A stretch of DNA of 33,254 nt from Pseudomonas chlororaphis (GTDB lineage: Bacteria; Pseudomonadota; Gammaproteobacteria; Pseudomonadales; Pseudomonadaceae): assembly GCF_000783395.1 (NCBI RefSeq), contig NZ_JSFK01000034.1, forward strand, positions 1 through 33,254. Reading direction: 5' to 3'. The notes under the pieces were generated by a model that did not search any database, was not told where the DNA came from, and was given only the letters and a program-made list of their open reading frames with translations. Made by a program: the position numbers and the translations under genes. This document shows, piece by piece, positions 15,321 through 25,400 of this stretch (its first letter is position 1; the number at the start of each line of letters is the position of its first letter).

Positions 15321-15353
15321 GTTTGTTTTCCATTGACGCATCGGGTAACCAAC

Positions 15354-15857
15354 ATGATCAAGCAATGCACCGCCGCCGCGCTGCTGGCCGCCACTGCGCT
15401 GGCCGGCGCCGGGGCGTGGGCCGCGCGCGAAGAACACACCTTCGAAGTGTCCCTGACCATTCCCAGCCGGCCGTTCTACATCATTCCCGCAGAACCGGAC
15501 TGGATTCACCGGCCGCAGCGGCTTGAGTGGGATTACCAGCGATCGAACCTCAGCGGGTTGCAGCGCAATTTCGATGTGCGCCATGACAGCAGCGCGATCG
15601 AAGCACGCCTTGCCTATGACCCCTACCTGGAGAACGGCCGGCCCGGTGAAGTGATCGAACTGCGTGTCGCGTTCAATGATGTCGAATTGAGTTCGCACGT
15701 CACCCCGCGTCAGGTGCTGTCCGAGGAGGAAGCCGCGGGGGGCAAGCGCGTGGCGTTGAAGATCGATCCGATCGAGCCGCAGGGCGGTTATCGCCCCGGG
15801 GATTACCACGGCAATGTGGTGCTGATGTTCACCGCCAGGGCGCCGGGTGCGGAGTGA
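15354..15857 (+). CDS. Second CS1-type fimbrial subunit, 167 aa
   Basis: A divergent paralogue of the pilin at 10183, probably a minor or alternative shaft subunit. The ATG at 15354 gives the signal MIKQCTAAALLAATALAGAGAWA, then AREEHTFEVSLTIP. Shared landmarks with the first pilin are FY(V/I)(V/I)P..PD, FDVR followed by A.L...P, I(D/E)L.V..N..EL, P..V..E.E and the C-terminal (Y/F).PGDY.G.V...F.A. It is more charged (many Glu and Arg) than the first pilin. The ribosome site is weak (GGGTAA). It lies 33 bases after the chaperone gene and 37 bases before the second adhesin, in an arrangement that looks like a second pilin-adhesin module added to the operon. Confidence 0.8.
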   Translation: MIKQCTAAALLAATALAGAGAWAAREEHTFEVSLTIPSRPFYIIPAEPDWIHRPQRLEWDYQRSNLSGLQRNFDVRHDSSAIEARLAYDPYLENGRPGEVIELRVAFNDVELSSHVTPRQVLSEEEAAGGKRVALKIDPIEPQGGYRPGDYHGNVVLMFTARAPGAE

Positions 15858-15894
15858 AGAACACTGAAAATGCCCGACAGAGGCAGAGGTGCAC

Positions 15895-17112
15895 ATGAAA
15901 AGGTTTGATTGGCTGGTGTTGCTTTCGGCGTTTTACGTTCCTCAGGCACAGGCGATCAATCAGGAGATCCGTGCGTTGTTTCAGCCGGATTCCTCGCAGC
16001 CGAGCAAGAACGTGTTCGTCAACAAGACCGCGAATTCGGGTTATTGCGCGGAGTATCCGGATCAATGTGCCGACAACGGCATGTTCAGTATTCGGCTGCC
16101 TGTTCGATTCAACTCCACTGAACCCATCTGGACTTACGAGGGGGTCGGGATAAAAGTTCCGGCTAACTGGCGCCGATTGACCGTGACTAACACCCAGACG
16201 ATGGAAACGGAAACTGTTGAAGTGCGTATTACGGGTGCCGGTTCCAGGTTTGTTCTGAGCAGTCCGGCTCACGAGCTAGTGGGCGTGGATGATGTCTTGT
16301 TGGGCCATCAACGACTCTGGACTTCCAGTAGCTGGGTTTATGCCCCTTCGCCCTGTCAGTACAGTGGTGTCGGAGCGTACAGCCCTGATAGCTACCGGTT
16401 CTTCTGGAAAACCCCGGTCGAGGCGTTCTGCACAAAAGTGGCGACAACCATTATTCCTTCCATGTACTTCGATACCCTCGATTTCGCCTATGAATTGCGC
16501 ACACCCAATCCGTTGGGTATGTCAGCGGGTTTGTACACCGGCTCATTGACCTACAGTCTAGGGATTGGGGGGGATTTCGATGTAGGACCGCGGATGCGAC
16601 CGGACGACAGCAATCTGACTCTGGATTTTGTGCTCGATGTACAGCACACCCTTAAAGTGGATATTCCGCCAGGGGGCGACAAAGTTGTACTGGAACCGCA
16701 AGGTGGCTGGCACCGTTGGCTGGACAGCGGACGCAAACCTGCGCGCCTTTATCGCGATCAAATATTCCATATCTCGGCGTCGTCAAAATTTACTATGAAG
16801 CTTGAATGTGAGCACCGTCTGGGATTCGGATCGGGCTGTGCGATTGTTGATGGCTTGGGATTCGCCGGCGCAGTGGATGTCAGTGTCAGTCTGCCCAATG
16901 GCTTGACTAACAGTGCTGGACAACCGGTCAAGCGACAGCTTTTGGGTATTGAGGCTACAGCTCCGTTTCAACCCGGTCTCTACATTGACCGCAAACCGGC
17001 AACCCTGCATTTCGAAGTGAACGAGCAGCAAACCCACTGGATGATCGACAACGCCCAGGGCCGGCCGTACAGGGGCAATATCACGGTGATCTGGGATTCG
17101 GAAGTGGGTTAG
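15895..17112 (+). CDS. CblD/CooD-like fimbrial tip adhesin B, 405 aa
   Basis: Paralogue of the adhesin at 13315 with the same length. The ATG at 15895 is preceded by AGAGG; the signal is MKRFDWLVLLSAFYVPQAQA and the mature start is INQEIRALF. The putative binding domain keeps the cysteines GYCAEYPDQC, SPCQYS and AFCTK, and the C-terminal domain keeps a pair (LECEHRLGFGSGC). The C-terminal strand is RGNITVIWDSEVG. Conservation with adhesin A is strong through about residue 280 and weak in roughly residues 285-350, so duplication was followed by focused divergence. Codon use is visibly more AT-rich than in adhesin A and the usher, which may mean a different origin or relaxed selection. It may give the fimbria a second binding specificity (inference). 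Confidence 0.85.
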   Translation: MKRFDWLVLLSAFYVPQAQAINQEIRALFQPDSSQPSKNVFVNKTANSGYCAEYPDQCADNGMFSIRLPVRFNSTEPIWTYEGVGIKVPANWRRLTVTNTQTMETETVEVRITGAGSRFVLSSPAHELVGVDDVLLGHQRLWTSSSWVYAPSPCQYSGVGAYSPDSYRFFWKTPVEAFCTKVATTIIPSMYFDTLDFAYELRTPNPLGMSAGLYTGSLTYSLGIGGDFDVGPRMRPDDSNLTLDFVLDVQHTLKVDIPPGGDKVVLEPQGGWHRWLDSGRKPARLYRDQIFHISASSKFTMKLECEHRLGFGSGCAIVDGLGFAGAVDVSVSLPNGLTNSAGQPVKRQLLGIEATAPFQPGLYIDRKPATLHFEVNEQQTHWMIDNAQGRPYRGNITVIWDSEVG

Positions 17113-17123
17113 TCGCGGTGCAG

Positions 17124-17153
17124 CCCGGCCACTCCCTGGCGGGGCTGGCCGGG
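17124..17153. terminator. Hairpin between convergent adhesin B and NEL toxin genes
   Basis: CCCGGCCA at 17124-17131 and TGGCCGGG at 17146-17153 form a perfect 8-bp GC-rich stem with a 14-base loop that contains a small CTCCC/GGGG pairing. It lies in the 55-base gap between convergent genes. There is no T-tract on either side, so termination is inferred from position only. Confidence 0.5.
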
Positions 17154-17167
17154 TTCAAAGCCAGCCG

Positions 17168-20100
17168 TCAGAGGCCGGCTAGTCGCATCGCTTCACGGGT
17201 CAGGTCTCGTGACAGTTTTTTGCGCTGGTAGCCAATGTCTGTCAGCAATTGATCGTAACGTCGCTGGCTCATCGGTTCGCCGCTGAATACCTCGGCGTGG
17301 GGGATGCCGAGTTGAGTCGCGAGGTCTTCCATTTTTCGCGTCAGTGAATTGAGTTGTGCCGGATCGGTCAGACTGGCCCATTGCGCCTGTGCATCGCGCA
17401 ATTCATCCAGCAATCCGGGTTTGACCTCGAACAGGCGATCATTGCGCTCGTATTGCGTCGGGTGGGTTTTGCGTAAGTGGCGCTCCCAGAAATTGTCTGA
17501 AGAGAGATCGATCATTGCGTTGACCAGGCCGTCGCCCTGTTCGCGTCTCATGATCATTCGGTAAGCCGTTTCGATTTCCTCTTTGGTTACGCCGGAGCGA
17601 TCCTCATAGAGCATCTCATCGGATTGCCAAGGCAGTTCCAGCCTGTCAGCCAGCCCTCGTTCAAATGCCAGATGGATCTCTACCTCATCCGGTGCAAGCT
17701 TGCTCGGATCGATCAGATTCTGTTGTTCCTGACGGCTGTATTCCACGCGGGCCTCGTCGCTCACCAGATCCAGCCGTGCGGCACTGCGGGCCAGGCGCAC
17801 GAGTGTGTCATCCAGAACCCTGGCGGATGTCGACTCTGTATAGGCTTTGGACACCAGCACTTTCATCCCCAGTGAGTTGAACAGTTGCGCACCGAGATCT
17901 CCGCAGTCATCCGGGGACACAATCTGTTTGAACAGTTTTTCGCGCAGTTCTGAATCGAGTGTTGCGGCTTCGACCATTTCCCAGACGCGCTTGGTCAATT
18001 TTCGTTGCCCGGGATCCGTCCGGTAATCCGCGCTTTCTCTCAGTTTGCGGATCACGCTGAAAAAACCGGCGGAGTACGGTTCGGCCATCAGGTCATGCCA
18101 GGATTCTTCGCGATATTTGCTCAAAGACGACGAGGGACTGAAACCGACAGGCGCATCGAAAGATATTTGCCAATGGCTGAGCTCGGTGCCGTCCGCCGGC
18201 GGATAATCCGGCACAAAACCCAGGCCTGAAGATTGTCGGTATTGGCCATAACGCACCCGGTCCTCATTGGTCAGTTTCGAGGTATCAAAGCGCGCACGAC
18301 TAAGGACGAACGCCTGATCGGAACCGGGCGTGACTTCGGGCACGGTGTTGATCGGCGCTTGCCGCATGTCGAGCATGAAACTGCGTGGTCGGTGCCGGTT
18401 GACGGTACCCACTTTGAATAGTCCCTCGGGCCAGCTCTGGATATCGGTTCTGGCCACGCTCAGCGCCTCCAGCCGGTACATTCGTCCGACATCCGGTGGC
18501 ACACGCAATGGATTGCCATTCAGGTTCAGCGAGCGCAAGCGCACCAGTCCTTTGAGTTGTTCACTGGAGCGGTGCGTCAAGCGGATGCGGTTATCGGTCA
18601 GATCCAGATCCTCGAGTTGTCGCATCCGACCGACGCTGGAAGGTATTTCTTTCAGATCGCACTGGCGGGCGCTCAATTGACGCAGATGGAGGAAGCTGTC
18701 CAGTAGTCCTCCGGAATCTGTCGAGAGGGCTGTTTTGTTGAGTCTCAATGAGCTGATCTGATCGAAGTGACTCTTCATGTCGGGTCGCTTGCGCAGGTCT
18801 TTCCACCAGCGCTCAAGATCATAACGGTTGAATTCGGTGGTCAGGTCCAGCGTATAGCCTTGCTCAGGATGGAAACTCTGCACGTCGAACGGATCACTTT
18901 TGCGTTCGAAACATTCGATCAACCTTTCCTCGATGTGAATGCCTCCGCTGTGCATGTAATCCTCAGACGCTCCGTAGACCGGTTCTCCCGCGTCGTCCAG
19001 GCCGGCGGGATGATCGTCACGCCATTGCTGCAAGGCGCGGTGCAACGTCTTGCGTTCGTTTTCCAGCTTCTCGATGGCTTCGACGGGATCACCCTCGCGC
19101 GTGAAGGTTTCGATGAGGGTGTTCACCGCTCTTTTTTTCATGTTCGGGTAGAGCTGGCTGACACGTTGCTCCGGCGTCGGGTCCGCCCAAGGCCATGGCC
19201 AACCGCGCACCAGAATTTCGGTTTCAACGGTCACCACCGGGCGAATGGGCGGTTCTGCCAGCGCGGTTCGGCGCTGCGCTGGCGAGGCGGCGTCCTCCAT
19301 GATCGACAGTTTCAGCAGTCGTCCCTGACCACGCTGATAACCCACCGTCTGCAGTGTTTCTGCAGGCACGGCATGCAGAATCGCCTCGTAGAAGCCGTCC
19401 GCGTCATGCAGTTGACGGTTGTTGATGTCGAGCACTTCATAACGGCCTCGCTCATCGCGGATCAGGCGTCTGACGGTGGTGGCGTCATCTGGCCCGACAC
19501 GGCAGCGCAGTGGCCCGTCATGGGTACCGTCGCGTACTTCCAGGCGCAGATCGGCGAAGGTGTCGGTGTTGAGCCTGAGGGTGTTGAGCGCAAGGCGTTC
19601 GGTATCGGCGGTGATCATTTCATCGTGATAGAAACCATCGTAGGCGCGGGCGGCGGATGCTTCGAAATCCAGTTCTCGGGCCTGGGCCTTGAGGCGCAAC
19701 GGCAGGTGTTGTTCGTCGGCAATCCTTTGCAGTTCGATAGGTCTGGCCTGGGCCACAAGTTTCTCGGCGAGCGGCAGCGGCAGCTCCGGGAAGGTCTGTT
19801 TGACGATTTTGATGTCGGCTTTGTCCGATCTTTCCAAGGCTTGATAGACATGGCGGGAGACGGCGCCCCGGCGCTCATCCACGGCAGTCGCGAGCTGGCT
19901 GCGCAAGGCCGCAACACGTTCGTCACCGGCAACGTCGCGCCCCAGCAGGTTGTTGAATTCGCCATCGGTGAGGAAGTCCACCACCCGCTCCACCAACCTG
20001 CCCGCGTTGAGATCGCCCTGACTGATGCTCAACGTATCGGCCGGCGCCGCCTGCGGGTTGCCGTATTTGCGCGAGTAACCGCTCAGGCTGGCATCGGCAA

Positions 20101-22288
20101 ACACCTCCAGCGCTTTAGCGTCAGGCCAGCCCGGCAAAGCGGTCAGCATCGGTTCCAGCCAGACTGCCTGTGCATCGATCGGCCGACCGCGACGAATGTC
20201 GGCACTCGCCGTGAGCACATCGTCGTAGGCGCTGAAGCGCTTGACCGTATCGGCCAGTAGTGGCGGCGGCGGGCTGTTGTCGATATGCATCTGGCGCAAC
20301 GCGTTGTGCTCGGTGCCGCTGCTGATGCGGATCTGCTCAAGCTCGGTCGGCGAGAAACGATCGACGCTGTGGCCCAGTCGCCGCATCAGCGCTTCATCCG
20401 GCCAGTCTTGCGGGGTTTCCACTTCATGGACCCAGGCGCCGTGGCCGTTGTGTTCGATCTGCGGTTTGTAGGCGTTGGCGCGGTTCGGGTGTTTGATGCG
20501 GTGGGTGTTGGACGTCGCATCAGTCGAGGCTTTTTCGACGAAGTACAGCTTGCCCTCCAGCGGCAGGACGTTTTCGTTGCCGTACTGATGCAGGCCATGG
20601 CGATCAGGTTTGGCGCCTGGTGAGAGCATCAGCTCGTTGCGTTCGTACGGGGTCAGGTCCGGGTGCCATAAACTCGCTTTGCCATTGGGCAGCCTGACCG
20701 GTTTCATACCGTCGACCAATGGCGACAGCTTGACGCGAAAGGTTTCACCGATCTGTGCGCCGGCGGCGAAGGTGGCCAACTGGATGATGTCGGTCACCAC
20801 GCTGATGACATGCCCGGCGGCCTCTTGCCAAAGGCCTTCGGCCAGATCGACGATGCCTTCGATGACATCACTGGTCAGTTGATAAGCGGTGTAGGCCATC
20901 ATCAGTTCGCCCAGACCCGGCACGAACGGGGTGGCGATCAACAGCGCGACATTGAAAATGTCCGAGAGGATTTTCTTGAAATTGTCCCACCACGCCCAGC
21001 GCGCCTTGCTGTCGGTATCAGCGGTGGAGACGGCGATTTCCCGGGCGTCATTGAGAATCTTGTTGAGTTTTTGCTGGTAGGCGTGGCGCCAGTAATCACC
21101 TTGCAATTTCACGCGGCTGAATTGCAGGTTCGGGTTGGCCACCGGCTCCTTGTGCCACGCCGGACGCGGATCGCTCGGATCCTGACGCGGGTGATACTTG
21201 ACGATGAACAGGCGTTGTTCGAGTTCGGCGAAGAAGTGCCCACGCTGTTGCTGGTCGACAAACTGGCTGAAGAACTGACGGTAGGTCTGTCCGGTCGATT
21301 CGCTGAATCGGTCGTCGCGAAACTGGCGCGCCAATTCATCGCGGAACGCTTTCAGAGAGGTGTACTCCTTGAGCGGGTGGTCCGGGTCGTGAGGGATGTA
21401 GACGATCAGGCGACGAACGCCGCGACTGTCCGAAACGGTATGCGTCAGCAGTAGAACGCCGGTCAGGCGGGTACCAAGCAGCGACAGATCAGAGCACTGC
21501 ATCGAACGGCCATTGAGCAGCAGTTGCGGCTTGTCTTCGGCCAGGGTCAGCAGCATTTTGTAGGTGTCGTACGGGATATCGTCCTTGATCAGGGCCAGAT
21601 GCGCGGCGACGGCGAGCGCATCCTTCTGACTTTCGCTCACCTTGTATTGCAGCAGGCCTTCGGCGAGTGGTTCGCCGGGCAGCAGGTAGCTTTCCAGATG
21701 CTTTTTATACTGCGCACCGATGTCCAGATCGCGGCACAGCAGCTGGAACTGACTGATGGCCATTGCACCTTTGATCGGCACGACATCGAACAAGCCTCGT
21801 GCATCGGGTTTGCTGATGTAGTCCGAGCCATGCCCGACCGCTTCACTGCTGGCGAAGTTGTGCAGGGCGGCATCGAGCAGCGAGACCGTGCGGGTTACGA
21901 CGCCCCCGGAAACATCGATGGCGTACCACGGTTTGTCTTTCGGCAGGTACAGGCGCAGAAAGGTGTTTTTGACGTCCGCCTCGATGCCGTGCCGCTCCTT
22001 GATTCTGGCCTTGAGCAGCGGTTCGGCGAAGGCATGGAGATCGGTTTTCGCCAACAGATGGTCAACCTGGTTCTGCGAACTCCAGGCCTTGAGGTTGGCG
22101 ATGACGAGTTTGTTCAGGTGCGCGGCGGGGGCGGTGGTGTACCAGGATTGAATCTTCAGAGGCGTGGCGGCCAAGGCGAGGCCCCGGCTGACGGTGGCGG
22201 TTTTGAAGTGGTTGTTGACGGCGGACTTGATGAATTCGTAGTGCCGTCCTTTGTCCGCGTTGTCCGCAGGCTGGGGAGAGAGAGACAT
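17168..22288 (-). CDS. NEL-type E3 ubiquitin ligase toxin/effector with LRRs, 1706 aa
   Basis: A very large putative effector. I chose the ATG at 22286-22288 (AAGGA nine bases upstream); an in-frame TTG at 22294 would add two residues. There is no signal peptide. The N-terminal part (about 10-400) looks like the dermonecrotic-toxin N-terminal region (DUF6543), with LKIQSWYTTAPAAHLNKLVIANLKAW and YDTYKMLLTLAEDKPQLLLNG. About 444-512 is hydrophobic (NVALLIATPFVPGLGELMMAY), as in toxins that insert in membranes. About 1179-1296 are leucine-rich repeats (LRQLSARQCDLKEIPSSVG, LEDLDLTDNRIRL, LRSLNLNGNPLRVPPDVG, LEALSVARTDIQSWP). From about 1370 to the end is a NEL domain with the CxD motif in SPDDCGDLGAQLFNSLG; Cys1462 would accept ubiquitin. 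NEL ligases of Shigella IpaH and Salmonella SspH act in host cells. No secretion genes or immunity gene are in the window, so the target and delivery route are open. Confidence 0.88.
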   Translation of the reverse strand: MSLSPQPADNADKGRHYEFIKSAVNNHFKTATVSRGLALAATPLKIQSWYTTAPAAHLNKLVIANLKAWSSQNQVDHLLAKTDLHAFAEPLLKARIKERHGIEADVKNTFLRLYLPKDKPWYAIDVSGGVVTRTVSLLDAALHNFASSEAVGHGSDYISKPDARGLFDVVPIKGAMAISQFQLLCRDLDIGAQYKKHLESYLLPGEPLAEGLLQYKVSESQKDALAVAAHLALIKDDIPYDTYKMLLTLAEDKPQLLLNGRSMQCSDLSLLGTRLTGVLLLTHTVSDSRGVRRLIVYIPHDPDHPLKEYTSLKAFRDELARQFRDDRFSESTGQTYRQFFSQFVDQQQRGHFFAELEQRLFIVKYHPRQDPSDPRPAWHKEPVANPNLQFSRVKLQGDYWRHAYQQKLNKILNDAREIAVSTADTDSKARWAWWDNFKKILSDIFNVALLIATPFVPGLGELMMAYTAYQLTSDVIEGIVDLAEGLWQEAAGHVISVVTDIIQLATFAAGAQIGETFRVKLSPLVDGMKPVRLPNGKASLWHPDLTPYERNELMLSPGAKPDRHGLHQYGNENVLPLEGKLYFVEKASTDATSNTHRIKHPNRANAYKPQIEHNGHGAWVHEVETPQDWPDEALMRRLGHSVDRFSPTELEQIRISSGTEHNALRQMHIDNSPPPPLLADTVKRFSAYDDVLTASADIRRGRPIDAQAVWLEPMLTALPGWPDAKALEVFADASLSGYSRKYGNPQAAPADTLSISQGDLNAGRLVERVVDFLTDGEFNNLLGRDVAGDERVAALRSQLATAVDERRGAVSRHVYQALERSDKADIKIVKQTFPELPLPLAEKLVAQARPIELQRIADEQHLPLRLKAQARELDFEASAARAYDGFYHDEMITADTERLALNTLRLNTDTFADLRLEVRDGTHDGPLRCRVGPDDATTVRRLIRDERGRYEVLDINNRQLHDADGFYEAILHAVPAETLQTVGYQRGQGRLLKLSIMEDAASPAQRRTALAEPPIRPVVTVETEILVRGWPWPWADPTPEQRVSQLYPNMKKRAVNTLIETFTREGDPVEAIEKLENERKTLHRALQQWRDDHPAGLDDAGEPVYGASEDYMHSGGIHIEERLIECFERKSDPFDVQSFHPEQGYTLDLTTEFNRYDLERWWKDLRKRPDMKSHFDQISSLRLNKTALSTDSGGLLDSFLHLRQLSARQCDLKEIPSSVGRMRQLEDLDLTDNRIRLTHRSSEQLKGLVRLRSLNLNGNPLRVPPDVGRMYRLEALSVARTDIQSWPEGLFKVGTVNRHRPRSFMLDMRQAPINTVPEVTPGSDQAFVLSRARFDTSKLTNEDRVRYGQYRQSSGLGFVPDYPPADGTELSHWQISFDAPVGFSPSSSLSKYREESWHDLMAEPYSAGFFSVIRKLRESADYRTDPGQRKLTKRVWEMVEAATLDSELREKLFKQIVSPDDCGDLGAQLFNSLGMKVLVSKAYTESTSARVLDDTLVRLARSAARLDLVSDEARVEYSRQEQQNLIDPSKLAPDEVEIHLAFERGLADRLELPWQSDEMLYEDRSGVTKEEIETAYRMIMRREQGDGLVNAMIDLSSDNFWERHLRKTHPTQYERNDRLFEVKPGLLDELRDAQAQWASLTDPAQLNSLTRKMEDLATQLGIPHAEVFSGEPMSQRRYDQLLTDIGYQRKKLSRDLTREAMRLAGL

Positions 22289-22480
22289 GGCCAATCATCC
22301 TTGATTGTTGAGGAGTGATCAGCCTACTCAGGGCAGGGCAAAACAAAAGTTCAAAGATCGGGAGGCAAACGGCGTTGTGGGTCGCCAACCCGACGAAAAT
22401 TCGAATCTGAAAAATACATAAGTACCACCCGCCGCAGAGAAAAAACGTCACCCTGTTGCAGAAAAGCCCGACACGAATTG

Positions 22481-25400
22481 TTACCTCACTGTAGGGCGCG
22501 GCGCTTCGAGCAGCGCCACGCTGGCGGTTTGCGTCGGCGTGCATTGGGCGTCGCTACCCGGTTGCAGGTACGGCGTCAGAATCGGCGCCATGCCCTTGAG
22601 CACCTGCACTGGCAGGGCCGAGGTGAATTTGAAGTTCTCCGCTGAGCGACCCGGAACGAACGCGGTGAGGGTGCCGAAATGGTGATCGCCGATGTAGAAC
22701 ACGAAGGTCGCGGTACGGTTGATCGACTTCGAACTGAGGATGCGTCCACCCGAACCGATGGCCTCGATGCGGTTGTCGCCGGTCCCGGTTTTGCCTCCCA
22801 TGGCCAGTGGGCTGCCATCAGCCAGTTTGAAACTGCCGGAAACACGTTTGGCCGTACCGGCGTCGACCACTTGTGACAGCGCCTCACGCATGGCCGTGGC
22901 GACTTCGGATGGCATCACCCGTTTGCCGACGTGCGGGTCGTTGACCAGTTGCGTTTCGTACGGCGTGCCAGCGGCGAAATGCAGGCTGTCGATGCGCAGC
23001 GTCGGCATGCGTACGCCGTCATTGAGGATGGTGCCGATCAACTCGGCCAGGGCGGCGGGGCGGTCACCGGAGCTGCCAATGGCAGTGGCCAGCGACGGCA
23101 CCAGGTGATCGAACGGATAACCGACTTTCTGCCAGCGCTGGTGAATCTCGAGGAACGCTTCGATCTCGAGCATGGTGCGAATGCGGCTGTCGCGGGCGCC
23201 TTTGTGCTTGCTCTTGAACAGCCAGCTATAGACTTCCTGACGTTCGAAATGGCTGGCCTTGACGATCTCGCTGAAGGTCGCGTCCGGGTGGTTCAACAAA
23301 TAACCCATCATCCACAAGTCCAGCGGATGCACCTTGGCAATAAAGCCCTGATCAGGCAAGTCGTAGCTGCCGGGGCCGTAGGAGTCATAGAGGCGGATCA
23401 GGCGATCATCGGTGAGTTTTTCCGTGAGTTTGGCGCCTTTGAGGTGTGAGCGCACGAAGGTGTTGAAGTCTTCCTGACTGGCATCCGGCAGCAAGTAGCG
23501 ATGCACGGCAGCCATGCGAATCGGTGTCGGGCGCATGCTGTCGAGGAACGTGTCGAGACGCGCCTGAGTGTTTTTGTTCTTGTACTTTTTCCAGAACTTG
23601 AGCTGGAACGAGGTGCCTTCGCGGTCGGCGAAGCTGGCCAGGTATTCCTGGCGACGCGGGTCACGATCATCCTTGAGCAATTCGGCACTGTTGTTGGGGC
23701 CGGAGTAGGTGGTGTAGCGCACCAGATCGCGCATCAAGCGAATGAATGGCAGGTTGATCGACTCGCGCAGGGCATCGCGCAGAGTCGGCAGGCGACCGTT
23801 GTCTTCCTTGCGGAAGTTGTGGAACGTGTGCAAGCCGCCGCCGGTAAAAAACGCCTCGCCGGGGCTGGCCGAGTATTTGCGGTCGAGGGCTGCGCCGAGC
23901 AGCTTCGACAGGTCGTGATCCTTGTTCTGGATCAGGTAATCAATGACCCACTGGCTCAGGCGATCCTGATCGGGGACTTCGACTTTTTTCAGTTCCGGCA
24001 CGCTCATCGCGCCGTACTTGTCGTGCAGCTCGGCGATGATTTGCAGGTAAGTGGTGAGCACGCGCATTTTCGCGGTTGAGCCGAGTTCGAGTTTGCTGCC
24101 TTCGTTAATGTCGAACGGCTGGTCGGTGCTGTCGGTCTGCACCCGTACGCGGGACCCGTCCGGGGTCAACTCGAAGAGGGTGAAGCTGTAGCGCACTTGG
24201 GTGGTGCTGGTCGGGGTCAGCAAACGTTCACCGAGCAGGCCGATTTCGGCGGCGTAGGTCGGATCGGCGAGTTTCTTCAGGTACGCGGTGGCCTGGGTTT
24301 GCAGTTCGCCCTGCAGGGTGCTGGTGGCCGAGAGGTCGAGGCGATCGAGGTCGTACAGCGGCCGGTTGAGCATGCTCGCCAGACGACTGCGGGCGACGCT
24401 GATGCCCTTGTTGGTTTCGATCGGTTGAATGGTCGGCTGGGTCTGCCAGTCGCGGTAGCTGACCTTGCTGGCAAGGGCAGCATCGGCCAATGCGCCATCG
24501 ATCACCGCGTTCTGTTTGAGCAGACGCAAATGGCTGTCGGTGAGATCAGCGAGTTCCTCGCGGCCCTTGGTCAGATAATACGAAGGGCGGCGCTGGGCGA
24601 TCATCAGCGAGAGCATTTCCCGCAGGTACAGGCCTTTGGCAGCCATGGTTTTCGAATCCGTGGCCGGACTGTTCAACTGTGCGTTGGCCTGGTTGAAGTC
24701 ACTGCCGTACCAGACGCGCAAGCCTTCCGCCATGCCATGCACTTCACCATGCCCCGGCACCGCCGAGAGCGGCACACTGTTGAGGTAATCGCGCACGATG
24801 TTCTGCCGTGCTCCCAGCGTCTGCGGGCCGGGTTGATAGGCGCGCACGCTGGCTGACATCATCTGCCGCAGTTTCTCGGCACCGGACACCGTCAGGCCAT
24901 CCGGTGAATGCCGGTACTTTTCCAGTTGTGTGGCCAAGGTACTGCCGCCCGCCGATTGGCCCGGCAGACGCAGCAATTTCGCCACTTGCGACCACGCCGC
25001 CATGCCGAAGCGCGGCCAGTCCACCGCCGGGTTGGCCAGCGGCTGTTTCGGGTCAAGCAGAAACCGGTTTTCGATGAACAACAGGCTGCTGACCACCACC
25101 GGCGGGATCGCCGCGAAGCTTGCGTACAGTTGCTGTGGATAGTTGTACTTGTACAGCGGCGCGGCCCGGCAATCGGTGATCGACAGCCCGGCCTGAATCT
25201 TCTCGGAATACGGCACGAACAGGCCTTTGTCGGTGTAGCTGAGCAGCGCCGGGGAAAAGCGCGTCTGTTCGGTAATGACGTAATTGCGTTTGAGCAGGCG
25301 CGGCAGGAATTCATCCAGCGAGCTGTAACCCAGGCGCAGATCGAACGGGCCATTGCCCGGATAGCGAATCGCTTCGCTGGGGCCGGGTTCGAGGGTGTAG

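Noticed and set aside
18767..20260. 497-residue plus-strand frame antisense to the NEL gene
   Set aside because: The opposite strand encodes a continuous 1706-residue protein with recognisable domains; this frame has no ribosome site or family features.
22286..22294. TTG start at 22292-22294 for the NEL protein
   Set aside because: An ATG two codons later has AAGGA at good spacing, so the TTG is not needed.
22295..22480. hrp box (type III promoter) ahead of the NEL gene
   Set aside because: I looked for GGAAC...CCAC with the usual spacing on the minus strand and did not find a match.
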